Source: Saccharopolyspora soli
GTDB taxonomy: Bacteria; Actinomycetota; Actinomycetes; Mycobacteriales; Pseudonocardiaceae
Length of the DNA stretch: 64,000 bases
Direction: 5' to 3'
Assembly: GCF_022678645.1 (NCBI RefSeq)
Contig: NZ_JALBWV010000018.1
Coordinates: 79,761 to 143,760, forward strand
Under the pieces are notes generated by a model. That model was not told where the DNA came from. It did not search any database and saw only the letters and a list, made by a program, of their open reading frames with translations. Made by a program: the position numbers and the translations under genes. Below, piece after piece: positions 8,241 to 15,834 of this stretch. Each line of letters starts with the position of its first letter. Position 1 is the stretch's first letter.

Positions 8241-9191
8241 GTGCCAGCAGCCATGACGCCCGGCCAGCTCGCCGCCCGCACGTCACGTGCTCTCGACGCG
8301 GCTATCGCCGCAGGTCGCGATCTCGGGCTCACGGTGACCGACGCGACCGTGCTCCACGACATGTTCTCGGTTGTCGTGCACCTCGCGCCGTCACCGGTGG
8401 TGGTCCGGGTGCCCACCGTCCTGCCGTCGTACGCCGACCTGCACACCCAGGCGGCGCGGCAGCAGGTGGAGCTCGATGTGGTGGCGTGGCTCGCGGAACA
8501 GGGCACCCCGGTGATTCCACCGAGTCCGCTCGTGCCGCGGGAACCCGTGCGGCACAACGGTTTCTCGATGACGTTCTGGCAGTTCGTCGAACTGGACAAC
8601 AGCGCCGAGCCCGACTTCGTGCACAACGCCAGCCTGATCGCCGACCTGCACGCCGCGCTGCGCGACTATCCGCGCGATCTGCCGTTCCTGTCAGCGGCCG
8701 AACCGAAGATGGTCGCGGAGGGTCTTGCCGCCCTCGAAGCACGTCCTGACCTCATCGCCCCGGCCGATCTCGACCGCGCGCGACGGGAGTGGGAGGTCCT
8801 GGAACCCGTTGTCAGCTCGCGTACCGGATTCGAGGCGGCGTTTCCGGGAATCGACGTCCAGCCGATCCACGGGGACGCCCCCGTGGTCAACATCGTCGCC
8901 ACGCCGGACGGCGCGCTGTACGCCGACTTCGAGCTGGTAACGCTCGGACCGGTCGAATGGGACTTGGCGTTGTTCGGTCCCGATTGCGAGGCCGCGTACA
9001 ACTCCGCCGCGCAGCGCCGAGGGCTGCGTCAGCTGGACGAGCGCCTGCTTCGCGTCGTCACCGCCGTGGGCATGTCCCGGACGGTGGCGTGCCTCGCGTT
9101 CACGCCGCAGTTGCCCATGCTCGCGGAGGCGCTGAAACCCGCCATCGAGCAATGGCGGACGATGCCGTTCGCTGGCGGCCTGGACGACTGA
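8241..9191 (+). CDS. Aminoglycoside phosphotransferase-family kinase
   Basis: 316 residues with the APH/choline-kinase fold: an N-terminal nucleotide lobe ('FSVVVHLAPSPVVVRVPT'), then the catalytic 'QPIHGDAPVVNIV' (Brenner motif, HGDxxxxN) and the metal-binding 'YADFELVTLGPVEWDLAL'. Members phosphorylate small molecules (antibiotics, sugars, methylthioribose), and substrate cannot be assigned. The GTG at 8241 is used; an ATG at 8253 is a close alternative. It diverges from the NHL gene and precedes an ArsR module with which it has no obvious link. Confidence 0.85.
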   Translation: MPAAMTPGQLAARTSRALDAAIAAGRDLGLTVTDATVLHDMFSVVVHLAPSPVVVRVPTVLPSYADLHTQAARQQVELDVVAWLAEQGTPVIPPSPLVPREPVRHNGFSMTFWQFVELDNSAEPDFVHNASLIADLHAALRDYPRDLPFLSAAEPKMVAEGLAALEARPDLIAPADLDRARREWEVLEPVVSSRTGFEAAFPGIDVQPIHGDAPVVNIVATPDGALYADFELVTLGPVEWDLALFGPDCEAAYNSAAQRRGLRQLDERLLRVVTAVGMSRTVACLAFTPQLPMLAEALKPAIEQWRTMPFAGGLDD

Positions 9192-9295
9192 CCGCCGAAG
9201 CACTCGCGAAGCGGCCGATCCCACACCGGTGGTGTTCACGGAGTAAACACACCGCACGCCGCGCCGGTTGCGCGTGGTGGCCGCGGTCGCTAACG

Positions 9296-9313
9296 TACAA
9301 CCATGTGGTTGTA
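9296..9313. promoter_or_regulatory. Palindromic operator upstream of the ArsR gene
   Basis: TACAACCA-TG-TGGTTGTA has perfect 8-bp arms with a two-base centre and ends six bases before the ArsR start codon. Position and symmetry fit autoregulation by the ArsR-family protein it precedes. Confidence 0.65.
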
Positions 9314-9319
9314 GATCAG

Positions 9320-9658
9320 ATGGATGCCGACGAGGTGGACCGCCTTTTCCACGGCCTCGCCGACGCGACCCGCCGGGACATCGTCGTGCAGGTGCTGCGG
9401 CAGGAACAGTCGATCTCCTCGCTCGCACGCCGGTACGACATGAGCTTCGCCGCAGTGCAGAAGCACGTCGCGGTGCTGGAACGGGCCTTGCTCGTCACCA
9501 AACATCGGCGCGGACGGGAGCAGCTGGTCCGCGGCAACCCCGACATCCTGCACAAAGCCGCCCGCCTGCTCGACGAGTACGAGCAGATCTGGCGCCACCG
9601 CGCCCGAAGCATCGAAGAAATCCTGTCCGAGGACCGAGAGACGAGGACTGAACGATGA
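9320..9658 (+). CDS. ArsR/SmtB-family transcriptional regulator
   Basis: 112 residues forming a single winged helix-turn-helix: 'FHGLADATRRDIVVQVL', then the recognition region 'SISSLARRYDMSFAAVQKHVAVLERALLV' and the wing 'TKHRRGREQLV'. No metal-binding cysteine motif is present. This places it in the SdpR-like ArsR subgroup that is typically co-encoded with an SRPBCC protein, as here. The stop overlaps the next start (ATGA). The ATG at 9320 is preferred; a GTG at 9305 falls inside the palindromic operator. Confidence 0.9.
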   Translation: MDADEVDRLFHGLADATRRDIVVQVLRQEQSISSLARRYDMSFAAVQKHVAVLERALLVTKHRRGREQLVRGNPDILHKAARLLDEYEQIWRHRARSIEEILSEDRETRTER

Positions 9659-10149
9659 CCGTGATCAGCACCCAGAAGGACGCGGAAGCGCTGACCCTGA
9701 CGTTCGTCGCGGAATTCGACGCGCCGGTCGAACGCATCTGGCAGGTGTGGGAGGACCCGCGCCAGCTCGAACGCTGGTGGGGCCCGCCCACCTGGCCCGC
9801 GACCTTCGAGCAGCACGACTTCACCGTCGGCGGTCGCTCGCGGTACTACATGACCGGCCCCGACGGTGAGAAGGCACCTGGCTGGTGGCAGATCACCGCG
9901 ATCGACGCGCCGCACCACCTGGAGTTCGACGACGGCTTCGCCGACGAGAACGGCGAACCCGTCACCACGATGGATCCCGTCCACACCACGGTGACGTTCG
10001 AGGCGACCGGAACGGGAACTCGCATGGTCAGCGTCAGCGCTTTCACCACCACCGAACAGCTGGAGCAACTGCTCGCGATGGGCATGGAGGAAGGTCTGCG
10101 ACTGGCCATGGGCCAGATCGACGAGTTGCTCACCGGCACCGAAGCCTGA
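9655..10149 (+). CDS. SRPBCC/AHSA1-domain protein
   Basis: 164 residues with the Activator of Hsp90 ATPase homologue 1-like (START/Bet v1) fold: 'FDAPVERIWQVWEDPRQLERWWGPPTWPATF' at the front, 'VGGRSRYYMTGPDGE' in the middle, and a C-terminal helix 'MEEGLRLAMGQIDELL'. The fold has a hydrophobic cavity, and in these ArsR-linked pairs the ligand is unknown. It is translationally coupled to the ArsR gene by a 4-bp overlap, so both are expected to follow the upstream operator. Confidence 0.9.
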   Translation: MTVISTQKDAEALTLTFVAEFDAPVERIWQVWEDPRQLERWWGPPTWPATFEQHDFTVGGRSRYYMTGPDGEKAPGWWQITAIDAPHHLEFDDGFADENGEPVTTMDPVHTTVTFEATGTGTRMVSVSAFTTTEQLEQLLAMGMEEGLRLAMGQIDELLTGTEA

Positions 10150-10156
10150 ACAGCGC

Positions 10157-10188
10157 ACTCGCGCACGGTGACCGCGCCGTGCGCGAGT
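10157..10188 (+). terminator. Terminator-like hairpin after the SRPBCC gene
   Basis: A perfect 12-bp stem (ACTCGCGCACGG / CCGTGCGCGAGT) starts eight bases after the stop codon, with an 8-base loop and no U-run, as is common in high-GC actinomycetes. Confidence 0.7.
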
Positions 10189-10302
10189 CCAAGTTCCAGG
10201 ACGGGCTCTTACGGTTCCGCTTCGCTCCACTGCGTTCTTCGGTGTTGTTCCTGGCACTGTGCTGCCATCGTGGTCGCGATCGGACAGCAGCACGGAGGGC
10301 AA

Positions 10303-10737
10303 ATGCGTGACGGCGAGTGCGTGTTCTGCGCGATAGTGCGCGGCGAAGCGGAGTCCAGCGTGGTCTACGACGACGCCGACGTGCTGGCGTTCATGGACCT
10401 TCGACCGGTGACGCCCGGACACCTGCTGGTCGTGCCGAAGACGCATGCCGCTGGGCTGGAAGACCTCGACGTGGCGGACGGCCAGCAGGTCTGGGCGGTC
10501 GGCCACCAGCTCGCCAGGGCACTGCGCCGCTCGGGGCTTCGGTGCGACGGCATCAACCTGTTCCTGGCCGACGGGGCAGCGGCGTTCCAGGAGGTCTTCC
10601 ACGCTCACCTGCACGTGTTCCCGCGTTTCGTCGGCGACGGTTTCCGCATCGCCGCGGACTGGCGCGAACGGACCCGAAGCGAGCTCGACGAAACCGCTGC
10701 CGTGCTGCGCAAAGCCCTCGCCGCCCCAACCTCGTGA
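10303..10737 (+). CDS. HIT-family nucleotide hydrolase
   Basis: 144 residues with the histidine-triad motif H100-A-H102-L-H104 in 'VFHAHLHVFPRF', preceded by a zinc-type C6-VF-C9 pair and the family pattern 'VTPGHLLVVPKTH'. HIT proteins of this branch hydrolyse nucleoside phosphoramidates or dinucleoside polyphosphates. The ATG at 10303 has CGGAGGG just upstream; longer in-frame readings lack a ribosome site. It is convergent with the pyrophosphatase-like gene. Confidence 0.92.
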   Translation: MRDGECVFCAIVRGEAESSVVYDDADVLAFMDLRPVTPGHLLVVPKTHAAGLEDLDVADGQQVWAVGHQLARALRRSGLRCDGINLFLADGAAAFQEVFHAHLHVFPRFVGDGFRIAADWRERTRSELDETAAVLRKALAAPTS

Positions 10738-10757
10738 CGCGGCTGGTACCGCCACCG

Positions 10758-11123
10758 TCAGTTCGTCCGGCCGGGCGCACTCGCGCCGCGTTCGACGAGA
10801 TGTCCGCCGATCTTCAGGACCTCCGCGCAGAAACGGCGTGCGAGTTCCGCTTCCTCCGGCGTGCAGTCGAGCAGCACCTTCAGCTCGACGTCGCGTTTCT
10901 GCCGGTCAGCCGTCAGCAGCACGCCAACCACGCCCCGTCCGCTGGCACTGCCGATGAACACGTCGACTTCGGCTCCGTCAACCGCGCGGGTGTTCGCGAG
11001 GTGGCCGTAGTCCAGCGGGTAGGTCACGCCGGGAAAGTGCGGATGCGGCTGAGCTCGTCTACGGTCCACGGCCACGGCTGAGCTGGCGGCGAGCTCGTCG
11101 AGGATGGCGAAGAAGTCGGACAC
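10758..11123 (-). CDS. Inorganic pyrophosphatase-like protein, degenerate active site
   Basis: 121 residues from a GTG at 11123 with GGAGGA just upstream. 'FPGVTYPLDYGHL' (about 30-42) matches the soluble family-I pyrophosphatase strand. The signature acidic loop, normally D-G-D-P-x-D, reads D49-G-A-E-V-D54, so one metal-binding Asp and the Pro are replaced. The chain is also shorter than a normal bacterial enzyme of about 165-175 residues. It may be an inactive or re-purposed paralogue. Function is inferred only from fold similarity. Confidence 0.7.
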   Translation of the reverse strand: MSDFFAILDELAASSAVAVDRRRAQPHPHFPGVTYPLDYGHLANTRAVDGAEVDVFIGSASGRGVVGVLLTADRQKRDVELKVLLDCTPEEAELARRFCAEVLKIGGHLVERGASAPGRTN

Positions 11124-11169
11124 GAATCCTCCGGGAAGCGACCGCGGTATCGCCACGCCTGGTCAGCGG

Positions 11170-11256
11170 TCAGCGCCTGCTTCGGTCGAGGACGTAGTAG
11201 GCGGTAGCTGCCAGGGCGGGCACGAGGGTGCTCACCAGCACGATGACCACTTCCAT
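11170..11256 (-). CDS. 28-residue single-span membrane microprotein
   Basis: The frame starting at the ATG at 11256 encodes M-E-V-V-I-V-L-V-S-T-L-V-P-A-L-A-A-T-A-Y and eight more residues ending in basic RSRR. This is one hydrophobic helix with a positive C-terminal anchor. GGGAGG lies seven bases upstream of the ATG, a strong ribosome site. I do not recognise the family. A KdpF-like accessory peptide was considered, but no kdp genes are nearby. Confidence 0.55.
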   Translation of the reverse strand: MEVVIVLVSTLVPALAATAYYVLDRSRR

Positions 11257-11660
11257 TCGCAACCTCCCTTCGTCGAACGTGTCCCGTGCTGACGGATCGC
11301 CGAGGCATCCGGGAATAACGCCCGGGGCGACGGGTTGTCAGCTGGTGGGTGGGCGAGTGCCCGAAATCCGGCAGGCGCGCCGGAATTGGAAAGCCCCGCG
11401 ATGCTGCCAGGTCGGGGGTCCGACAGCACCGCGGGGTCATCCTGCATATCGACGACCCACGGCCTCCCGTTACACACCCATCGGCATGTGTCTTAGGTCA
11501 CGTCAAATTCAACCGACCCAGCGATGCCCGACCGTCCGAATCAGTGCCTATACGAATATCTAGCGATCCAGCTAGATAGCGCTAGAAGTCGGTAGCGCAT
11601 GACGTCGGGATCCCACAGCGCCCCCCGTACCGCCAGGAAAAGCATTGCTCTGGACAGTCG
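11257..11660. other. Intergenic leader with hairpin and AT-rich palindromes
   Basis: This 404-bp stretch has no convincing gene. A strong hairpin at 11394-11436 pairs CCCCGCGATGCTG with CAGCACCGCGGGG (one G-U type pair). It could terminate the AAA ATPase transcript or structure the leader of the microprotein. Near 11556-11585 an AT-rich segment carries TATCTAGC-N6-GCTAGATA and CTAGCG/CGCTAG inverted repeats. Base composition here is visibly lower in GC than the flanks. Confidence 0.5.
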
Positions 11661-12851
11661 CTACTCCTGGGTGAGCAGGTAGCGGCCGAAGTGCGGGACG
11701 GTGAACGCGATCAGGCCGCGCTCGCCGGAGTACACCAAGCCCTTCTTGATCAAGCTGTCCCGCGCCGGGGACAGCGAGGAAGGTCGGCGCTCCAGGTATT
11801 CCGCGATGGAGGCCGTCGGCGCGGGTTCGTCGCGGCCCTCGACCAGTTCCGCCATCGCGCGCAGGTACTCGCGTTCGGCGGGCGTGGCCCGTTCGTAGCG
11901 GGAGCCGAAGAAGCCGACCGCGAGCTCGGATTCCGCCTCGGGCGCCGCCAGTCGCACGTCCTCGTCGCTGATCTCGGTGCGCACCGCCGCATCCCAGGTC
12001 GCCTTGCCGTACGCCTGCACGAAGTACGGGTAGCCGCCCGAGATCGAGAACAGCGCGTCCAGGGCGTCCGAGGTGATCTCGGCCGCCTCGCGCTCGATGG
12101 GCGCGACGACGGCGCGGTCGGCGTCCGAGCGGTCCAGCCGGTCGATCCGCACGTAGCGGAACAGCCGCTCGGAGTACGACTTGCTGGCCGACAACACCGC
12201 GGGCAGGTGTGGCAAACCCGCACCGACGACCACCAGCGGCGCCCCGGACTGGGACAGCTCGTGGCAGGCCGCGCACAGGGCCGAGACGTCCGCGGGTGGC
12301 ACGTCCTGCATCTCGTCGATCAGCAGCGCGATACCGGTGCCGACGTCCGCCGCCAACTCGGCGACCTCGGTGAACAGCTCGACCAGGTCGATCTCGATGT
12401 CCCCGGAGTCGGCCCGGCCCTGGGCGGCGGGCACGTCGATGCCGGGCTGCCAGCGGTCCCGCAGCTTCGCGTCGTCCGGATTCGCCTTGAGCGCGAACGC
12501 CTTCAGCACGGCGAGCACTTCCTCGACGCGGTCCGGCGCGCGGTGCCGGACCGCGAGGTCGCGGATCGCGCGGTGCAGCGCGGCGGACAGCGGTCGGCGC
12601 AGCCCGGCCTCCGGGCGGGCCTCCACCTTGCCCGCGCCCCAGCCGCGCCGGACCGCCATCGACCGCAGCTCGCCGAGCAGCACGGTCTTGCCGACGCCGC
12701 GCAGTCCGGTGAGCACCAGGCTGCGTTCCGGGCGGGCGCGGGCGACTCGTTCGAGCACGACTTCGAAGGCGTCGACCTCGCGGTCCCGACCGGCCAGTTC
12801 GGGGGGCCGCTGTCCGGCGCCGGGGGCGAAGGGGTTGCGGACCGGGTCCAT
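11661..12851 (-). CDS. AAA-family ATPase (AAA_16/Orc1-Cdc6-like fold)
   Basis: 396 residues. Walker A is GLRGVGKT at about 49-56, Walker B is 'IALLIDEMQD' at about 174-183, and 'VVVGAGLPHLPAVL' resembles the sensor-1 strand. A C-terminal winged-helix-like region ('TPAEREYLRAMAELV...TASIAEYLERRPSSL') follows. This is the single-gene DUF815/AAA_16 ATPase layout seen in archaeal-type and mobile ATPases; no effector domain is fused. Function unknown. It is flanked on both sides by AT-rich DNA with CTAG-centred repeats, suggesting it may be an acquired cassette. Confidence 0.82.
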   Translation of the reverse strand: MDPVRNPFAPGAGQRPPELAGRDREVDAFEVVLERVARARPERSLVLTGLRGVGKTVLLGELRSMAVRRGWGAGKVEARPEAGLRRPLSAALHRAIRDLAVRHRAPDRVEEVLAVLKAFALKANPDDAKLRDRWQPGIDVPAAQGRADSGDIEIDLVELFTEVAELAADVGTGIALLIDEMQDVPPADVSALCAACHELSQSGAPLVVVGAGLPHLPAVLSASKSYSERLFRYVRIDRLDRSDADRAVVAPIEREAAEITSDALDALFSISGGYPYFVQAYGKATWDAAVRTEISDEDVRLAAPEAESELAVGFFGSRYERATPAEREYLRAMAELVEGRDEPAPTASIAEYLERRPSSLSPARDSLIKKGLVYSGERGLIAFTVPHFGRYLLTQE

Positions 12852-12860
12852 CCTCGGACT

Positions 12861-13024
12861 TTATCCAGTCGTCTAGCGCTGATTCGATATTCCGCGAGAA
12901 ACCCCGATGGGCGTGTCCCGCGCAACCGAAGTCCGGCGCACCGCCGAGCGGGGCGACAGCAGTCTTGTTCCGCATCTCGAAAGACCAGCTCGGTTGGAAT
13001 CTGACGTTATCCGTTTATCTAGTG
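12861..13024. repeat. Paired TTATCC-N5-TCTAG-YG motifs upstream of the AAA ATPase
   Basis: The same 18-bp pattern occurs at 12861-12878 and 13007-13024, with the first copy ten bases upstream of the ATPase ATG. The second lies in a markedly AT-rich patch (about 13000-13050), unusual for this genome. These could be regulator boxes or recombination sites. Confidence 0.45.
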
Positions 13025-13141
13025 GAATTTTTATATAGCTCAATATTTTCCGATGTAGTGCTCCAGCGCCGTCGCTCGGCCAACTGTGGGATTCGACCGG
13101 AGTCCGATGCGCCGCCGAAGCCGGGAGCCGAGGATCGGGCC

Positions 13142-14449
13142 ATGACGACGCAGTGGCGGAAACCCCTGTCAGAAGCATTGGAAGCGTTGGGGGTGGATCG
13201 CGACCCCGCCGAGTTGTGCGTGGTCGGCGACCTCGGGCAGCTCGACTCGCGGCTTCCGGTGGAGGACACCGCGATCGCCTGCGTCGGCGCGGCGCTGCTC
13301 ACCTCGACTCGGCGGCCGGTCGAGCTCGCCACCGGGCACGTCGCCACTGCGGTGCGCAGCGAAGCCCACCTCCGGTTGGACGGCGAGCCCGCGTTGAACG
13401 GCTTCGCGCCGATGTCCAGGTTCTGGCGGGCAGCCGACGGCTGGGTTCGCACCCACGGCAACTACCCCTGGCACCGCGCAGCGTTGTTGCGCGCGCTCGA
13501 CGCTTCCGACGACGTCGCAGCGGTGGGGTCCGCGATCGCGGACATCCCGGCGCGCGAGGTGGAATCCCGTGTGGTCGCGTCCGGCGGGATCGCAGCGGCC
13601 GTGCGGACTCCGGCGCAGTGGCAGGCCGAACCGCCGGGCTGGGCGGTGGCCTCGCGGCAACTCGTCGAAACACGTCGGGTCGGGGACGCCGCACCCCGGA
13701 GCAGGGAAGATCGCTTTCGGGTCTTGGATCTGACGCGGGTGATCGCCGGGCCGGTGTGCACCCGATTCCTCGCGGCGCTCGGTGGCGACGTGCTGCGCAT
13801 CGACCCGCCGCACCGCCCGGAACGGCCGGGCAGTTACGACACGCTGCTCGGCAAGCGCACCGCGATGCTCGATGCCAACACCCCGGAAGCCCTCGTGCGG
13901 CTGCACGAACTGCTCGACCAGGCGGATGTGCTGGTGCACGGCTACCGACCGGGAGCCCTCGAGCGCTTCGGGTTCGGGATCGAAGAACTCGCCGAGCAGC
14001 ACCCCGGCCTGGTGGTGGTGACGCTGTCGGCGTGGGGGAGTTCTGGGCCGTGGGGCCAGCGGCGCGGTTTCGACAGCATCGTGCAGGCCGCATCCGGTAT
14101 CGCGGTCGTGGCGTCGACCGGTGATCGGCCAGGTGCGCTGCCCTGCCAATTGCTCGACCACGGCACCGGTTATCTCTGCGCGGCAGCGGCACTCGACGGG
14201 CTGCGCCGCCAGTCCGAAACGGGCGGCACCTGGCTGCGCGAACTATCCCTGGCCCGCACCGCGCACTGGCTGCTCGGCCAACCGCGCGAGCAGCGGCCGA
14301 GCGTGCCGACAGATGTCCAGCGCTGGCTGGCCGAACTCGACTCCCCGGACGGCCGGATCACCGCGGTCACCCCACCTGGCCGGATCGACGGACAACCCCT
14401 GACCTGGCCGTTCCTGCACTCCTACGGCACCGATGAACCCCGCTGGTGA
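13142..14449 (+). CDS. CoA-transferase family III (CaiB/BaiF) protein
   Basis: 435 residues. The second half carries the family-III core 'FRVLDLTRVIAGPVCTRFLAALGGDVLRIDPP' and 'ELLDQADVLVHGYRPGALERFGFG', with 'VVVTLSAWGSSGPWGQRRGFDSIVQAASGIA'. The N-terminal half (about 1-190) is a divergent copy of the fold without the catalytic motif. Family III enzymes move CoA between carboxylic acids via an aspartyl intermediate. The acyl substrate is unknown, but adjacency to the thiolase and HMwFabG block points to fatty-acid, sterol or carnitine-like acyl-CoA chemistry. The ATG at 13142 gives a natural start. It converges with the thiolase. Confidence 0.82.
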   Translation: MTTQWRKPLSEALEALGVDRDPAELCVVGDLGQLDSRLPVEDTAIACVGAALLTSTRRPVELATGHVATAVRSEAHLRLDGEPALNGFAPMSRFWRAADGWVRTHGNYPWHRAALLRALDASDDVAAVGSAIADIPAREVESRVVASGGIAAAVRTPAQWQAEPPGWAVASRQLVETRRVGDAAPRSREDRFRVLDLTRVIAGPVCTRFLAALGGDVLRIDPPHRPERPGSYDTLLGKRTAMLDANTPEALVRLHELLDQADVLVHGYRPGALERFGFGIEELAEQHPGLVVVTLSAWGSSGPWGQRRGFDSIVQAASGIAVVASTGDRPGALPCQLLDHGTGYLCAAAALDGLRRQSETGGTWLRELSLARTAHWLLGQPREQRPSVPTDVQRWLAELDSPDGRITAVTPPGRIDGQPLTWPFLHSYGTDEPRW

Positions 14450-14455
14450 CCGCGA

Positions 14456-15733
14456 TCAGCGTTCGAGGATGGCGGTCATGCCCTGGCCGCCCGCCGCGCA
14501 GATCGAGATCAGACCTCGACCCGAATCCTGCTCCGCCAACAACTTCGCGAGGGTGGCCACGATGCGTCCGCCGGTCGCCGCGAAAGGATGTCCGGCGGCC
14601 AGCGACGAGCCGTTGACGTTGAGCTTGGCCGGGTCGATCTCGCCCAGCGGCTTGTCCCGACCGAGCCGGGCCTTGCAGAACTCCGGGTCCTGCCACGCCT
14701 TCAGGGTCGCCAGGACCTGCGAGGCGAACGCCTCGTGCACCTCGTAGAAGTCGAAATCGCCCAGCTCCAGGCCCGCCCGGTCGAGCAGCTTCGGCACCGC
14801 GTAGGCCGGGGCCATCAGCAACCCGTCGGCACCGCTGACGTGATCGACCGCGGCGGAGACCGCGTCGACGAGGTAGGCGAGCACCGGAAGTCGGCGCTGC
14901 GCGGCCCACTCCTCGCTGACCAACAGCACGGTGGACGCGCCGTCGGTCAGCGGCGTCGAGTTGCCCGCCGTCATGGTCGCGCCTTCGCCGCGGCCGAAGA
15001 CCGGCTTGAGCTTGGCGAGCTTCTCGACCGAGCTGTCCGGACGCATGTTCTGGTCCTTGGACAGGCCCTGGAACGAGGTCATCAGGTCGTCGAAGAAGCC
15101 GCGCTCGTAGGCAGCGGCGAGCCGCTGGTGGCTGCGGGCGGCGAACTCGTCCTGCGCTTCGCGGCCGATCTCCCAGGCCAGCGCGGTCTTCGCGGCGTGC
15201 TCACCCATCGACAGGCCGGTGCGCGGCTCGGCGTTGCGCGGGATCTCCGGCACCACTTGCCGCGGTCGGATCCCGGTCAGCGCCTTCAACCGCCCGGCCG
15301 CGGACTTGGCGTGGTTGGCCCGCAGCAGCACGCGGCGCAGGTCGTCGTTGAGCGCGATCGGCGCGTCGCTGGCCGAGTCCACCCCGCCAGCGATCCCGAC
15401 GTCGAGCTGGCCGAGCGCGATCTTGTTCGCCACCGATACCACGGATTCCAGACCGGTCGCGCAGGCCATCTGCACGTCGTGCGCCGGGGTGCGCGGATCC
15501 AACCGGGAACCCAGCACGGTTTCGCGCGCCAGGTTGAAGTCGCGGCTGTGCTTGAGCACCGCCCCGGCGACGAACTCACCGATCAGCTCGCCCTGCAGCC
15601 CGAACCGCGCGATGAGCCCGTCCAAGGCCGCGGTGAGCATGTCCTGGTTGGCCGCGCGGGCGTAGGGACCACCGGAACGCGCGAACGGAATCCGGTTGCC
15701 GCCGATGATTGCTACTCGCCGAACGGTGGCCAT
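14456..15733 (-). CDS. fadA2: Acetyl-CoA C-acyltransferase (thiolase)
   Basis: 425 residues with thiolase landmarks: nucleophilic Cys91 in 'VQMACATGLES', His in 'FYEVHEAFASQ' and the C-terminal 'ICAAGGQGMTAIL'. It catalyses the last step of beta-oxidation or the reverse condensation. It is divergent from a HMwFabG gene followed by a MaoC hydratase. This is the arrangement of fadA2 / fabG4-htdX in M. tuberculosis (Rv0243/Rv0242c/Rv0241c), which is the basis of the symbol. The ATG at 15733 has a GGGAG ribosome site. A palindromic operator lies in the shared promoter region. Confidence 0.9.
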   Translation of the reverse strand: MATVRRVAIIGGNRIPFARSGGPYARAANQDMLTAALDGLIARFGLQGELIGEFVAGAVLKHSRDFNLARETVLGSRLDPRTPAHDVQMACATGLESVVSVANKIALGQLDVGIAGGVDSASDAPIALNDDLRRVLLRANHAKSAAGRLKALTGIRPRQVVPEIPRNAEPRTGLSMGEHAAKTALAWEIGREAQDEFAARSHQRLAAAYERGFFDDLMTSFQGLSKDQNMRPDSSVEKLAKLKPVFGRGEGATMTAGNSTPLTDGASTVLLVSEEWAAQRRLPVLAYLVDAVSAAVDHVSGADGLLMAPAYAVPKLLDRAGLELGDFDFYEVHEAFASQVLATLKAWQDPEFCKARLGRDKPLGEIDPAKLNVNGSSLAAGHPFAATGGRIVATLAKLLAEQDSGRGLISICAAGGQGMTAILER

Positions 15734-15772
15734 GGCCTGACTCCCTGATTGATGCGATGCTCCCTGGGCAAC

Positions 15773-15794
15773 CAACCTACCCGCGGGTAGGTTG
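15773..15794. promoter_or_regulatory. Perfect 22-bp palindrome between divergent thiolase and HMwFabG genes
   Basis: The core is CCTACCCGCGGGTAGG, extended by CAA/TTG on the outside. The symmetry is perfect and it lies in the middle of the 101-bp divergent promoter gap. A related pair of sites occurs at 18818-18849 beside a TetR-family gene, so this is probably its operator. Confidence 0.75.
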
Positions 15795-15834
15795 TGCGTC
15801 GAGCTTCGCGTCCCAGACATCGCGGGAGTGTCCA

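Noticed and set aside
11170..11256. KdpF-like potassium ATPase subunit
   Set aside because: The size and single helix fit, but no kdpABC genes are nearby and the sequence lacks the KdpF pattern.
11257..11560. Riboswitch (c-di-AMP, cobalamin or SAM class) before the microprotein
   Set aside because: Hairpins are present, but no consensus core of any class could be matched by eye.
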